DNA of 64,000 bases. Source: Rhipicephalus microplus (lineage: Eukaryota; Arthropoda; Arachnida; Ixodida; Ixodidae). Within the stretch, counting starts at the first letter, position 1. Every line of letters begins with the position of its first letter. The DNA is taken from the NCBI RefSeq assembly GCF_043290135.1, contig NC_134710.1:204374192-204438191 (forward strand), given 5' to 3'. The notes below the pieces were generated by a model, which was not told where the DNA came from, ran no database searches, and saw only the letters and a list, made by a program, of their open reading frames with translations. The position numbers and the translations under genes are program-made. This document shows, in pieces, positions 11,227 to 21,085 of the stretch.

Positions 11227-11450
11227 CGTTGGTAGTTCAGATTGTCGTGATCGATGATGACGCGTGCATGAGGCGTGCTGTATGTTAACATAAAATGTTC
11301 CAGGTTTTATCGGTTCACTGTTATTGTATATATAGCATGTGTTATCGCAAATAAAACAATAGTTGCAAGTTAGCGCTGTGTGTGTGTGCGTCTCTCTTTT
11401 TGTGTCCTTGTCGTGGTGCGCTATACCCTTATAAATGATGAACCCTGACG
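11227..11450 (+). mobile_element. 3' untranslated part of the Penelope-like element
   Basis: Contiguous with the GIY-YIG frame. It contains two AATAAA-type signals (11350s) and a GTGTGTGTGTGCGTCTCTCT stretch. The downstream end was set where the sequence stops looking GT-rich and is approximate. Confidence 0.4.
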
Positions 11451-12285
11451 AACTAGCCTGGCAACATGTCCTAGCAATTCTTGAAGTAACATACTTTCCC
11501 TCATTAAACCGGCAAATGAAGGTAACATCATCGCGTAAGCGCGCTGCTTTAATGAGACGCAATGTATAAAAAGGGTATTCACCAGGAATTCTGAAACATC
11601 TTACATCATATGCAAGCCGCTTTAATGCCATTAGTGCTACAAGTTAGCGTATGTGAAGGGCGTGTGCCCGAATTCGTTATTGTCCTTGCCCCTGCTGCAC
11701 TAAACCTCACGTAAAAGTGACCTGCCGCTCTACTGGAATGCGCCAACTGTAATATATCTCTCGCAACCTCGTCGAACGACTGTCCACGCATCAGTTATAA
11801 GTGTGCTGTCCTCAAGCAAATAGCCAGAGAGCACACGACCCCACTCAGAGCATGCCCAAACCCACCCTGGTTGTTGTGCGTGGTGGCGTCATAGTACGCC
11901 CGTAAAAAAAAAAAGCACATGCTGGAAACGACAGCCCCTATTCTATTGTAGCACCACACAGCCAAACTGTGAAAGGGCCAATCAGCTCAACGAAACCAAT
12001 GGATAGAAATCATTCCCCACAAAAATGGCTTGCGCTTTTCAACTGCTTAACTGCCAAGCAGCCTCAGGAGGTGACGCCCTTCTGGAGACTTCACCCGCCT
12101 CTGATGAGTTACTTACGGCACATCGTCAAGTGACCGCTATGACTTTCTCATCATAGGGATTCTTCTAGACGTCTTATTTCACATGGGTACAACGACTCGA
12201 TGGAGTGCTCTCAAAATACGGGACTCCTTGAACCCACTGATTTAATCTCTCGTGTGGAGCTATGGCTGGCAACCGCCTTTCTTTT
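11451..12285. other. Spacer; possible decayed LINE ORF1 region
   Basis: GC rises toward 12060-12290, just upstream of a LINE endonuclease, so part may be decayed ORF1 or inter-ORF sequence. I see no zinc knuckle or other motif that would prove it. Confidence 0.35.
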
Positions 12286-12289
12286 CGAT

Positions 12290-13390
12290 TGGAGCTTAAG
12301 GCAGTGTCCATCATTCAGTGAAATGTCAGATGGCTCACGTGCCGCCTTTCTTATTTTCGTCATATAACGGCTTCTTGATGATAGTCGTCTGCGAAGGCAG
12401 CATATCGAAACCAGCCTGAATAATTAAGCACGAAGCGTATATATCCTCAACAAACTGGGCTTGTAGTCAAATTATTGCTTGCGTTTGGAATGAACTCGCT
12501 TACCTGCTCCAGTCATTTCCGCACCTTATGATAAAATCATTACATGTTCATTTATTAGGTGTTTATATATCGCCTTCAAATACGTTTAATTCACAATTAT
12601 TAGAACATAAATAGAAGATATGGTCTATTTTAAGGGATATAATAGGAGGTTTTAATACTCATCATCTGGCGCGAGAAAGCACAAGGACGAAGACAACAGC
12701 CAGATCGGCAAGATTCACATCTGATCATAGTCTTTCTCTCCTGAATGGTGGCAACCCAGCTTTTTTTTTTTTTTTAGCTGTGACGTGTGGCAGCAGCCTT
12801 GACCCTATTTTTGTTTCCAGCTCCTTCGCCAATTCTGTTGAGTAGATCTTCCGTGTTGAGACACACGAAAGTGAGCCCCTTCCGACGTATCCTCACATCA
12901 AAGGGCTCTCAAAGTCTTGTCTACAGAAGCTGGTTAGAATGACTAGCAAGGCCATTTGAAAGTGTAATAAGGAAGTTGTTTGCCAAGCAAGCCATATTTG
13001 GGCTAGAGCGAGCAATCAAATGCATAATAGCACACAGAACGCGCACGCCCGTGATTCCTGCTAAGCAAGACGATTTCAATACAGAATTAGAACGACCTTG
13101 GCAAACAGAAGTGCTCGTATATCCAAGCAACCAAAGCATTACTAAAATTTATAAGGACAACAGATTATCACGAGTGGCTGTAGACACTAACGATGCCGTA
13201 TACTGCCAAGACTGCCGCTCTTCTCTGTGACGATGTTTCTAATTGTGCTCCCCATTTCTTTCTATCTCTTCTTTTAATCCCCCATCGCTTTCTCCTGTGC
13301 AGAGTAAAGCCGGTGATGCCAAAATAACTTAAAGCCCTGCCTTTCCTCTTCTCGCTTTCATTCCTTCTTTCAGCAAACCAGGAGAAAGCA
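12290..13390 (+). pseudogene. I/Jockey-like LINE: EEP endonuclease relic plus 3' end, reverse transcriptase deleted
   Basis: The start reads VSIIQ-stop-NVRWLTCRLSYF, the IxQWNxRGL start of an EEP domain. Further on, ASKYV/VYISPSNTFNSQLLEHK (YxSPSN strand), IIGGFNTHHLA for GDFNAHH, ARFTSDHSLSLLNGGNPAFF and SSLDPIFVSSSFANSVE follow, then ESEPLPTYPHI for SDHxPI. Several stops and small indels are present. The 12976-13230 stretch (DDFNTELERPW) resembles the linker downstream of EEP. After 13240 a C/T-rich segment with CTCCTGTGCAGAGTAAAGCC looks like the 3' UTR seen in this kind of LINE. If so, the whole reverse transcriptase and RNase H have been lost by internal deletion. Confidence 0.6.
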
Positions 13391-16110
13391 GTTAGTTTAT
13401 ATCTTTCTGATTTCATTTTCAAAGCAGCAAATTTTTTACCCGTTTTTTCCCATTAGCAAAATTTTGTGAGTGAAAACACACGCTAAAACAAAGAACGACA
13501 ATGTGGTAAAGTAATTACGCCTTAAGATTGTGTGCGCAAGATATGGTTCATGGTATTAGCCATCCAGTACACACAAGCTAATTTAGCAAATAGATCGGGC
13601 ACTACGAAAAACATTAGTTACTTTTGTATTTTTCATTTATTTCTTCGGCGCTTAGTACACCACGTGAACTTTTCACGCCTAGCTCCTTCCCATAAGGGCT
13701 TTGAGCACGCGCTTTTTGCAAAAAATAAGTTAGTAATAAAGCAATGCTGCCGTGCGATAAAAAGAACATGCCTAATAATATGTATATCCCTGGAAAAAGC
13801 ATGTCTTATATTTTTTTTGTTTTCAAAGCTCTTCATTTTCTCGCTTTTGTATACACTGACGAACAAACGCCCACCCTTCTTCATAATATGGTAATTGCGA
13901 AATCAATGCCGAATAACAATCTGCTAGAGTCTTTTTCTACAATTAGGACATTTTCACCCTGTTTCTGGCCTTTTAGGACGAAGGCACGTAGAAAATAAGC
14001 TTTCGCTGCCCCTACGCATGTTCTTGTGCATTGGAAGTTGTGCCGCGTCCTGATAGTGCGAGCAGAAGTTATTGGAAATGTAATCACGATAAACTCGATA
14101 TTTGAATCAATTGAAAGAAAACATATCAAGATTTTTCATTAGTATGAACACAGCTGTTTAAATTATCTTGAAAAGAACTTCTAATTTCATTTTACAAATA
14201 CAGAAACTACCACCGGAAGATTTTGCTTTGTAGCCAGCGACCCTTGTATGTCATGCATTGATTAATAATGGTATAACGCGAACTTGAATTTACCTTTTTT
14301 CTTCAAGTCACTGCGATTCCGAAATAATGAGGCACACTTATACCATGCTGGTAATATAGAAAAAACACATCAATTAAAGCTTTATCAATACATTAGTATT
14401 ACGCACTGCCATTTGGTGCATAACTTTACGATTCGAAACAAAATCACGCCGAGCAAGAAAGAGTAGCATGGGAGGCGCTATTTCGTATTCCATGTGAAGT
14501 CAATCAGGATTGTCCGTCTCAACGATTCTGCGATTTGGACAGCAGGCAGAGTTGGAAAATGTGATCAGATTTTTTTATTGCTTCTGAAGTCTTCTCTTTT
14601 TTTTGTGAAGCTTGGCTTTTAGAAACGCCTGTACCTGCTTGATAATTGTCATGACCAGGTCTGCCATAAAATTTAGTAATTATGGTTGAGAACAAGTTTT
14701 CTTTTTCTTCATACTAATACACCATATATCTACTCCAGCAGCACGTGCTGAGCTTTCGTGTTTGAAGAGCTTGTTATAAAAGCTATAGTTCTTAGCCGTG
14801 TGGTTGAAGCCTGCAGTTTTTGTGATACAAATAATGGCCGCTTATGATCAGATGGCAATGACATCGTCTGTAATTCTAGGATACTCTTTTTTGGGACCAT
14901 CTAAGCGAAGAAGTAGTGATCACCTATAAGTAAGGTTATTCCCATCATTCTCTTTCTGTACTCCTTGCATGATTTCTTTCCTGTAGCAAGGACGTTGAGG
15001 CAGACATAACTTCGCAACTTCCGCAATCGAGTACACCTTCCTAAAGAGAACCATGCGTATTCCAAACGGCAAGGTACAAAAAGACGTCCATATTTAAACG
15101 TTTAAACTTCATAAAATACGTAGTCGAGTCATTGTATCAAAAACTCTGAAATTTGCACTCTTTGCAAAAAGAAGCAAATGCGCAACCAAGGCTTCAGTCA
15201 CGGCACCAAAGCCATTAATCTACTAGGGTTTGTTCATATACAAAGGATGGCGAGAAACGTGTGAAGCTCAGATTTTTCTTTAAAATTATCGTGGACACGG
15301 ATTAGCGCTCCAGAAAATACCGTGACTGTTTTCAAGCGGTGTAGGAAGGACGAGGAGGTTAGGCAATTTGGATGCTATGGCTTGCTACTAAGCATTGTGG
15401 ACAGGCGTATGTCAAAAGGTTGTGTCTGAGTTGAGATCCTAAATGAAACAAAGGAAATCAACGGTCATCACCAATAACAAGTACCGGCTATAGTTGAATT
15501 GCGAAGACAAGTTTTAGAATGACGCATTTGGCACGTCCGTACTGTGAGCACTGCAATTTTGATGGCGAACCAGCTCAGAATACAAATTAACACGAACTCT
15601 CAGAAGCTCAATGAATGCGCTTGTCCCTTCATGTTTCTGCGCTGGTTTGTCGGCGATGGTACGTTTATTGTGTTCTATGCTAATTACAATTATGAACAGT
15701 GCCCGAAAATTCTTTCCTTAATCAAGGGGCAAATGCAAAAGTGCTTTCACAGCTCATAGACACCTGGGTGAAGTAAATGGAGACAGCCTGGTGTGCGAGT
15801 AATACTGATTTGTAGCAAAGTTTGTAGTCGATAGCCCATTGGTGTGCAGTACATGATATCACGGGCAGGGGCTTGACATGATCCACTGAGAAGTTGTTTC
15901 GGCCAACTGTCGAGATAGCGTGAAATACCGATGTTTTGGTAAACAAAACCATAACGCTAAATAAGTACTAGTAATGATATCCGTATTTTTACCTACTGAA
16001 GACACTTTATGACTATGAGACACACCGTATTGCAAATCTATAGATAATTTCGACCAGCTGGTTTTTTGTCCGCTGACACGGCGCCATACGAAGGTTTTCA
16101 GTGCTTCACC
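13391..16110. other. AT-rich spacer, nothing recognised
   Basis: Short open frames on both strands, for example 13532-13894 plus and 15722-15952 minus, carry no motif I know. No simple repeats of note. Confidence 0.4.
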
Positions 16111-16290
16111 TATACCGGGTGTTCAAAGTCAAACTTTATGTTTTTTAATTAGGTGCACAAAGGCACGCGATAACTGCTTGTGCAAACAGGTTAAGCGGTC
16201 AGGGGTACAGAAATTAGTTGATAATTATGGGTCTCTGCAGCCCGAATAAATACATTATTAATTAACTTTTTACTCGCTGCGGTAACTTGG
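16111..16290 (+). repeat. Possible interspersed repeat end (CCGGGTGTTC terminus)
   Basis: TATACCGGGTGTTCAAAGTC at the left resembles the TA-flanked CCGGGTGTT ends of some Tc1/mariner-type arthropod repeats. I see no opposite end and no second copy in the window, so this is a weak, family-resemblance call. Confidence 0.25.
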
Positions 16291-17246
16291 CATGTTTAAA
16301 ATGAAAAAAAAAACTGTAGGCAGTGGTGTCTGTACACAGTTTCAGTTGGATGATTGTTCTTGCACGCCTGTGCTTCAAGATATCCGGTTCCAATTTTAAT
16401 TGTCTTTCGCATTATTACGCATACAAGAGAGTGAAGGTCAGCGCAAAGATCCCTCCTAAAGTGACGACTGTGTTGCGTGCACTGCTTAGTGTGTGAAGAG
16501 GGTGCAAGCGTACGCATACATGATAACAGTTAGCCTTGCCCTCTCGGCCGTCGAAATCAAAATTGAGGAACCATTGCAACCAGGGTCGTAACACGCAAAC
16601 GCAGACCCTCTAACGATAGTGCAGATACTAAGCCGAGATAACGGGGTGAGCGGAGAATCTGAATGCCAGCGCACGTGCGTAATATTGACTAGAGAAGCGC
16701 GCGTGTTCATTGCCTTAGCTACGCGAATAGAGAGACTGCTATTGTTCGAGTACTGTAACTTTTATTGATATCAAGAGCGACAACTCTACCAATAATAACT
16801 GAAATAGTTTTAGCCTTGCTAACACATATTTTCTGCTTCTACATAAACATATTTTGGCCATGCACAAATTTCATCAGAACTCTTCACGTCTCAAGTCGTC
16901 AATGCCCCAAAAAGTGTTCAAAATACTTCCCTTGGGAAGCAACGCAAAGCATGAACCACTCTTGCGTCGACTCACTGACTCGGCACACGACTTACGAGGA
17001 ATACTCGCACAGGCAGATGTTAATCTGTTCTTCATGTCACCAACATTGCTGGGATCTCTTACGTAAACTCGTTTTTTATTGTAGCCCCCCCCCCCCCAAA
17101 AAAAAAAGAAGTCTAGAGGAGAAAGGCCAAAAGATGTCTGTGGCCAAGACATCGCTCTTGCACGCCCAATCCTCTGTTGCGTAAAAACATCTGTCCAACC
17201 AGTTCTGCAGCATGGTAGAAAAATGTGGTTATGCTCCATTGTCCTT
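16291..17246. other. Spacer with a C/A homopolymer run
   Basis: The run of C then A at 17085-17107 is a simple tract. No gene recognised. Confidence 0.4.
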
Positions 17247-17258
17247 AAACCATACTTG

Positions 17259-17428
17259 TGGCTGCATTTCCGATGGAGGCGGAAATGTTGTAGGCCCGTG
17301 TGTTCAGATTTGGGTGCACGTTAAAGAACCCCAGGTGGTCTAAATTTCCGGAGCCCTCCACTACGGCGTCTCTCATAACCATAGAGTGGTTTTGGGACGT
17401 TAAACCCCACATATCAATCAATCAAATC
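17259..17428 (+). mobile_element. Headless Ruka-like SINE with perfect 12-bp target-site duplication
   Basis: The body is very well preserved: GGCTGCATTTCCGATGGAGG, TGGGTGCACGTTAAAGAACC, CCCAGGTGGTC, GAGCCCTCCACTACGGCGTC and GGTTTTGGGACGTTAAACC, ending in the ATCAATCAATCAAATC tail. The tRNA-derived head (A and B boxes) is missing, so this copy is 5'-truncated. The target duplication AAACCATACTTG is found at 17247-17258 and 17429-17440, which proves retrotransposition of the truncated form. It is the youngest-looking SINE in the window. Without the head it has no internal pol III promoter. Confidence 0.9.
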
Positions 17429-17440
17429 AAACCATACTTG

Positions 17441-17649
17441 GCTCAGGTCATTAAGGTAAAAACTGCAGACAAGGTCTTCAAAGACAACACCTGATATTTA
17501 TTCTTTGCACATTTTTTTGTTGAAGTTGTCCCCGAAAAAGTGAGGTATGATGATCCTGCCCCGAGTTGCTGCGCCACAAATTCACACTCCAGCGAACTTG
17601 ATGCTTGTGCTGCATCAGCCAGTGTGAATTTTCTTGTGTCGAATAATGG
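17441..17649. other. Spacer between the inverted SINE pair
   Basis: About 210 bp of unrecognised sequence that would form the loop if the two SINEs paired in a transcript. Confidence 0.5.
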
Positions 17650-17907
17650 GCTTTGTCAATAATAATGAAGAATTGTGTGGTTTAACATTCCAACACCGCC
17701 ATACGATTATCAGAGGTGCCTTAGTAGAGGGCTCCAAAAATTTAGACCACCCAGGGTTCTTTAACGAACACACAAATCTGACTGAGCACAGGGGCATACA
17801 GCATTTTTGCCTCCATTGAAAATGCGACCGCCCTAGTCGCGATTCGATCCCGCGACTGGCGGGTCAGTAGCCGAGTACCTTAGCCACTACACCACTGTGG
17901 CAGGGCC
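17650..17907 (-). mobile_element. Ruka-like SINE with tRNA-derived head
   Basis: Read on the minus strand, the head starts near 17907 as CCACAGTGGTGTAGTGGCTA (A box TGGTGTAGTGGCTAAGG) and continues to a B box GGGATCGAATCG. The body follows with CATTTTCAATGGAGG, GTTCGTTAAAGAACCC, GGTGGTCTAAATTTTTGGAG and TGTTAAACCAC. It is more diverged than the copy at 17259-17428 and lies in the opposite orientation. Confidence 0.85.
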
Positions 17908-17909
17908 GT

Positions 17910-18055
17910 TCTGAAGATCAACTCTTCCATTTTGCCAAAACCAAGCTTACAGTTCTTAGTATACTGTGGAAAAAGCCATTTTCTTTATCAGTTTTTATGT
18001 GACCCCTATTGCAGAAGTCAACTCGGCTTTTAAAGTTCGCCTCATCTAGGTCCTG
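17910..18055. other. Short spacer
   Basis: Nothing recognised between the SINE and the EEP relic. Confidence 0.4.
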
Positions 18056-18500
18056 ATGAAGTTAAGCATGATATGGATGGAACTTGGGCTTTCTTAGAAC
18101 ATTTGTGACTATTCCGACGCTGCGACAGCGCTGATCGGCAATCTGTCGGATGATGAGCCCTGACATGAAGGTTACGCACACGACAACGTTGATTTCAAAG
18201 TCTTCATCGACGATTGCTTTTGGGGTCCATCTTGAAAGGTGGACAGAGCCTGTTGTGCATAAGCGTTGAAATAAGTTTATGAAAGTGGGCCTTGCTGGAA
18301 GGAGATGGTGTGGGTGGCGAGACGTGTAAAGTTCCATTGCGAAGCATTGCCATTCATTTCAGCTATTGCAAGAACCACGTCTACTTTTTCTTTGGTATAA
18401 TACCTCATGCCAGGAGCAGCCATAATAGCTAGAAATGACTCCACGTGAATTTCCTGGAGGCACACTTTCACAAGATGTCTCTGTGTGAACTAAAGTCGCA
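18056..18500 (-). pseudogene. Badly decayed EEP endonuclease relic
   Basis: On the minus strand 18062-18337 reads STKF-like sequence, then WTPKAIVDEDFEINVVV, where DEDFEINV stands for the GDFNVNV motif of EEP nucleases, and KPKFHPYHA near the end, where these proteins have the strand before SDHK. The order and spacing resemble the better EEP relic at 8263-9039 (EEFNVNVV). Everything else is scrambled by frameshifts. I cannot exclude chance similarity. Confidence 0.3.
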
Positions 18501-19665
18501 AAAAACGTTGCGAAAAATGGTCTCCTCTTTTCGCGTTCATCAAGATCATACGTAAGGCTCATGGCGCACCGCCGTGTCAAATTTCGATTCCGCCGGCCGA
18601 GAGGGCAAGGGTAAGAATTATCAAGTATTTCTACGCTTCTACTCTCTTCACACACTAAACAACACACGCAACAGATGCGCCACTTTAGGGAGAAGCTTTA
18701 CGCAGACCCTCAACCTCTTGCAAGCGTAATCATGCGAAAGACACTTTTAATTCCCTTGAGGCCACGTAGAGTGGGTGCAGAGCAAGCTCGAAAAAAATTC
18801 ATGCACCAAATGTTTGAAGTGCGCACTCTACAAACAGGATATTGATATCGCGTTGAACTCTTAGAAACGAAGCTTGAGAGGGCAACAATTTTACCTATAA
18901 AGCACACTTTGTCACTTGTTTTACACATTACCTCAATTTTTAGGTATATTTGCTCAATATTTTATTGGTGATTCAATTAGAAGTCATGCACTTATTGCAT
19001 GTATGTGCAGCCGCAAGTTTCTGCGCACACTTCAGAAAGAAAATCTAACGCATTACAGATGACTGTAGCTACTGCAAATTAAATCAAGCTCAGCATATCA
19101 GCCGACATTTTTGCGCAATTGTTTGAATATTTTGTACTTAAGTAGAAATACCTATCACCACATAAATGTCATAGTTTTCACAGTTCTGAAAAAGTTTTAA
19201 TGCGCTCCCGTTTTGAGACTTTTCCCATAAATTACGGCCACATTGTGCAAACTTTACATAGCCGAGTGCAGCTCACTAAAAAAAATCATCGATGCAATAA
19301 AGTGGCTCATTTCAATATTATATTTTCACTTCTCCGAAGAAAAATTGTGGCTCGCTACACGTTTGACCCTCTGAATAATAAATTGTGATGTGCAGTCACG
19401 GCACAAACAGATGAGATGAAAGTGGCGTGCCTAGTCAAGTGGCTGAAGCTTTTATCGCAGCACTGTTTGAAAGAAACGGGCGTGTCTTGTCGCATGGTCG
19501 ATTTAACAAGAGTTAGTTTAACCAGGTCGTGGCCTGTCAGTTAACTATGTTAGTCGACTTGTAGGTGCAGCGTTGCACTGTATCCTGTACTGTGGATCTG
19601 AGCTTTCTCTCTTGGTCCTTTCTGTTTTTATTTTTTTTGCTACGCATACATATTGCGGTAGAACA
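18501..19665. other. AT-rich spacer, nothing recognised
   Basis: Open frames such as 18359-18667 minus overlap the flank of the EEP relic and show no independent motif. Confidence 0.4.
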
Positions 19666-19671
19666 GCTTCT

Positions 19672-19905
19672 GCTGTGGTGGTGTAGAAGTTAGGGGGCTG
19701 CACTGCCAACATGAAGGTCGTGGGCTTCATCCCAGCCATGGTGGTCTCATCATGATGGATGCAAAATGTAGACGCCCGTCTACTGTGAATTGTCAGTGCA
19801 CGTTAGAGAACACCAGATGGCCGACATTTATGGAGCCCTTCACTGCGGCCTTTTTCATAATCACATCGTGGTTTTGCTATGTTAAACATCTGATAATATT
19901 ATTAT
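19672..19905 (+). mobile_element. tRNA-derived SINE, diverged Ruka-like copy
   Basis: Head TGGTGGTGTAGAAGTTAGGG (A box region) with a B-box remnant GGGCTTCATCCC. The body holds CAGTGCACGTTAGAGAACAC, CAGATGGCCGACATTTATGG, GAGCCCTTCACTGCGGCC and GTGGTTTTGCTATGTTAAAC, corresponding block by block to the copy at 17259-17428. An AT-rich tail follows. No clean target duplication was seen. Confidence 0.75.
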
Positions 19906-20564
19906 ATACGATAAAACAGCGTAGAGAGAACGCGCTGGACACAGCGCTGACAAGATGGCCCTACGTAGAAAAAAAGTAAGGCTTAAGGGCTCTAAAGTGA
20001 GCTAGTTGGATGTGTCCTGTATAATAACTGCATCCTGTGTATTCAATGCCTCGCTATTTGTGCTGTTCTGCCATAATTTTCATGAGCAATTTGGCTCATC
20101 TTGGAACCCTCAGCTATGCAATTTCTGCACTGTCGTTTACTGTGCCAACAGCCAAGGCTTCGCATGACTTCCAGAAGTACTTTGCGACCTCGAATGCCCG
20201 AACACTTTCTTGTGGTTATCATATTCACCACTACATTTTTCCCCCAAATAAGTTTTTTTGAGAATAATGAATCCTCGGTAGGAGAAGATAACTTTTTTTT
20301 TCAGTGGACACCTTAAAACACGTCTTGTTTCAGCAACACGGCAAATACAATACGTGTCTTTATAAGCTGTACGTATTTTTTATATATATGCTATAACAGT
20401 AAGGCTCCTTAGTCTTCGCACACGAACTCTACGTCGATGCAGAAGCACATTACGCTACCGAAGTAACTATGAAATCAAGTATTGGTAAATTTTTTTAACC
20501 AATTCTAGGGCAGTTGCTTGCATGGCAAAACTTTATAGCCTGACCTTTTAATGGCATATCTTTT

Positions 20565-21085
20565 TACAGCGAAAGCTGTTATGAGAGCAAAACTCGAGTC
20601 ACACGTGGCGCCATAGTTGTCCGCCACCACCGCCGCCGCCGCCGGTATCCGTAAGAACATCGCGCAAAATTAGAAAAAAGAAACACTTAGTACCAATGAC
20701 ATAGTGGGGCTGGAATCTGGGTCCTCTTATTGCCAGCCCAGTATTCTACCACTGAGACACGCGGGTGCTTGGGTCTTGTTTGAGAACTTGCCTTAGGCAA
20801 GCTACAGGTCGGGAAAGCATTCGCGGCAATACCACTAATAAAGGGTTTTCAAACAGTGAAAAGAACAACCAGTCGTCACACAATGCGAATAGCGTAACGA
20901 GTGGGTCGTCCGATGCTCCAACCCATTACAAAAGCTTGTTCTTGTCCACTTATTACAGTGGGGCATACCCACTTCAGGCATACTTCTTCATCGTTGTTAG
21001 CCACTGCATGAACAATTGGCACAAAATGCCTTCCAAGTGCTTATCGGATACCATGCTTCTCAGAAGAATGACGAAAAGTAGCATA
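20565..21085 (-). repeat. Composite repeat with internal tRNA-like promoter, copy 1
   Basis: On the minus strand a tRNA-like block lies at 20765-20700: GTGTCTCAGTGGTAGAATAC (A box) and GACCCAGATTCCAGCCCC (B box). Its 3' side (20700 to 20565) holds a CCGGCGGCGGCGGCGGTGG run and ends CATAACAGCTTTCGCTGTAA. Its 5' side (20770-21085) also matches the second copy: CACACAATGCGA and CCAACCCATTACAAAAG here, CACACAATGTGAG and CCAACCCATTACAAAAG at 38.5 kb. The unit is therefore larger than a simple SINE. It may be a SINE inserted in an older repeat that was later amplified. Confidence 0.55.

Noticed and set aside
16874..17239. 121-aa minus and 139-aa plus overlapping frames
   Set aside because: Both run through the C/A homopolymer at 17085-17107 and show no motif.
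17820..17907. Candidate tRNA genes (here and at the other A/B-box sites)
   Set aside because: All A/B-box pairs found continue into SINE bodies and lack a foldable acceptor stem, so they are SINE heads, not tRNA genes.
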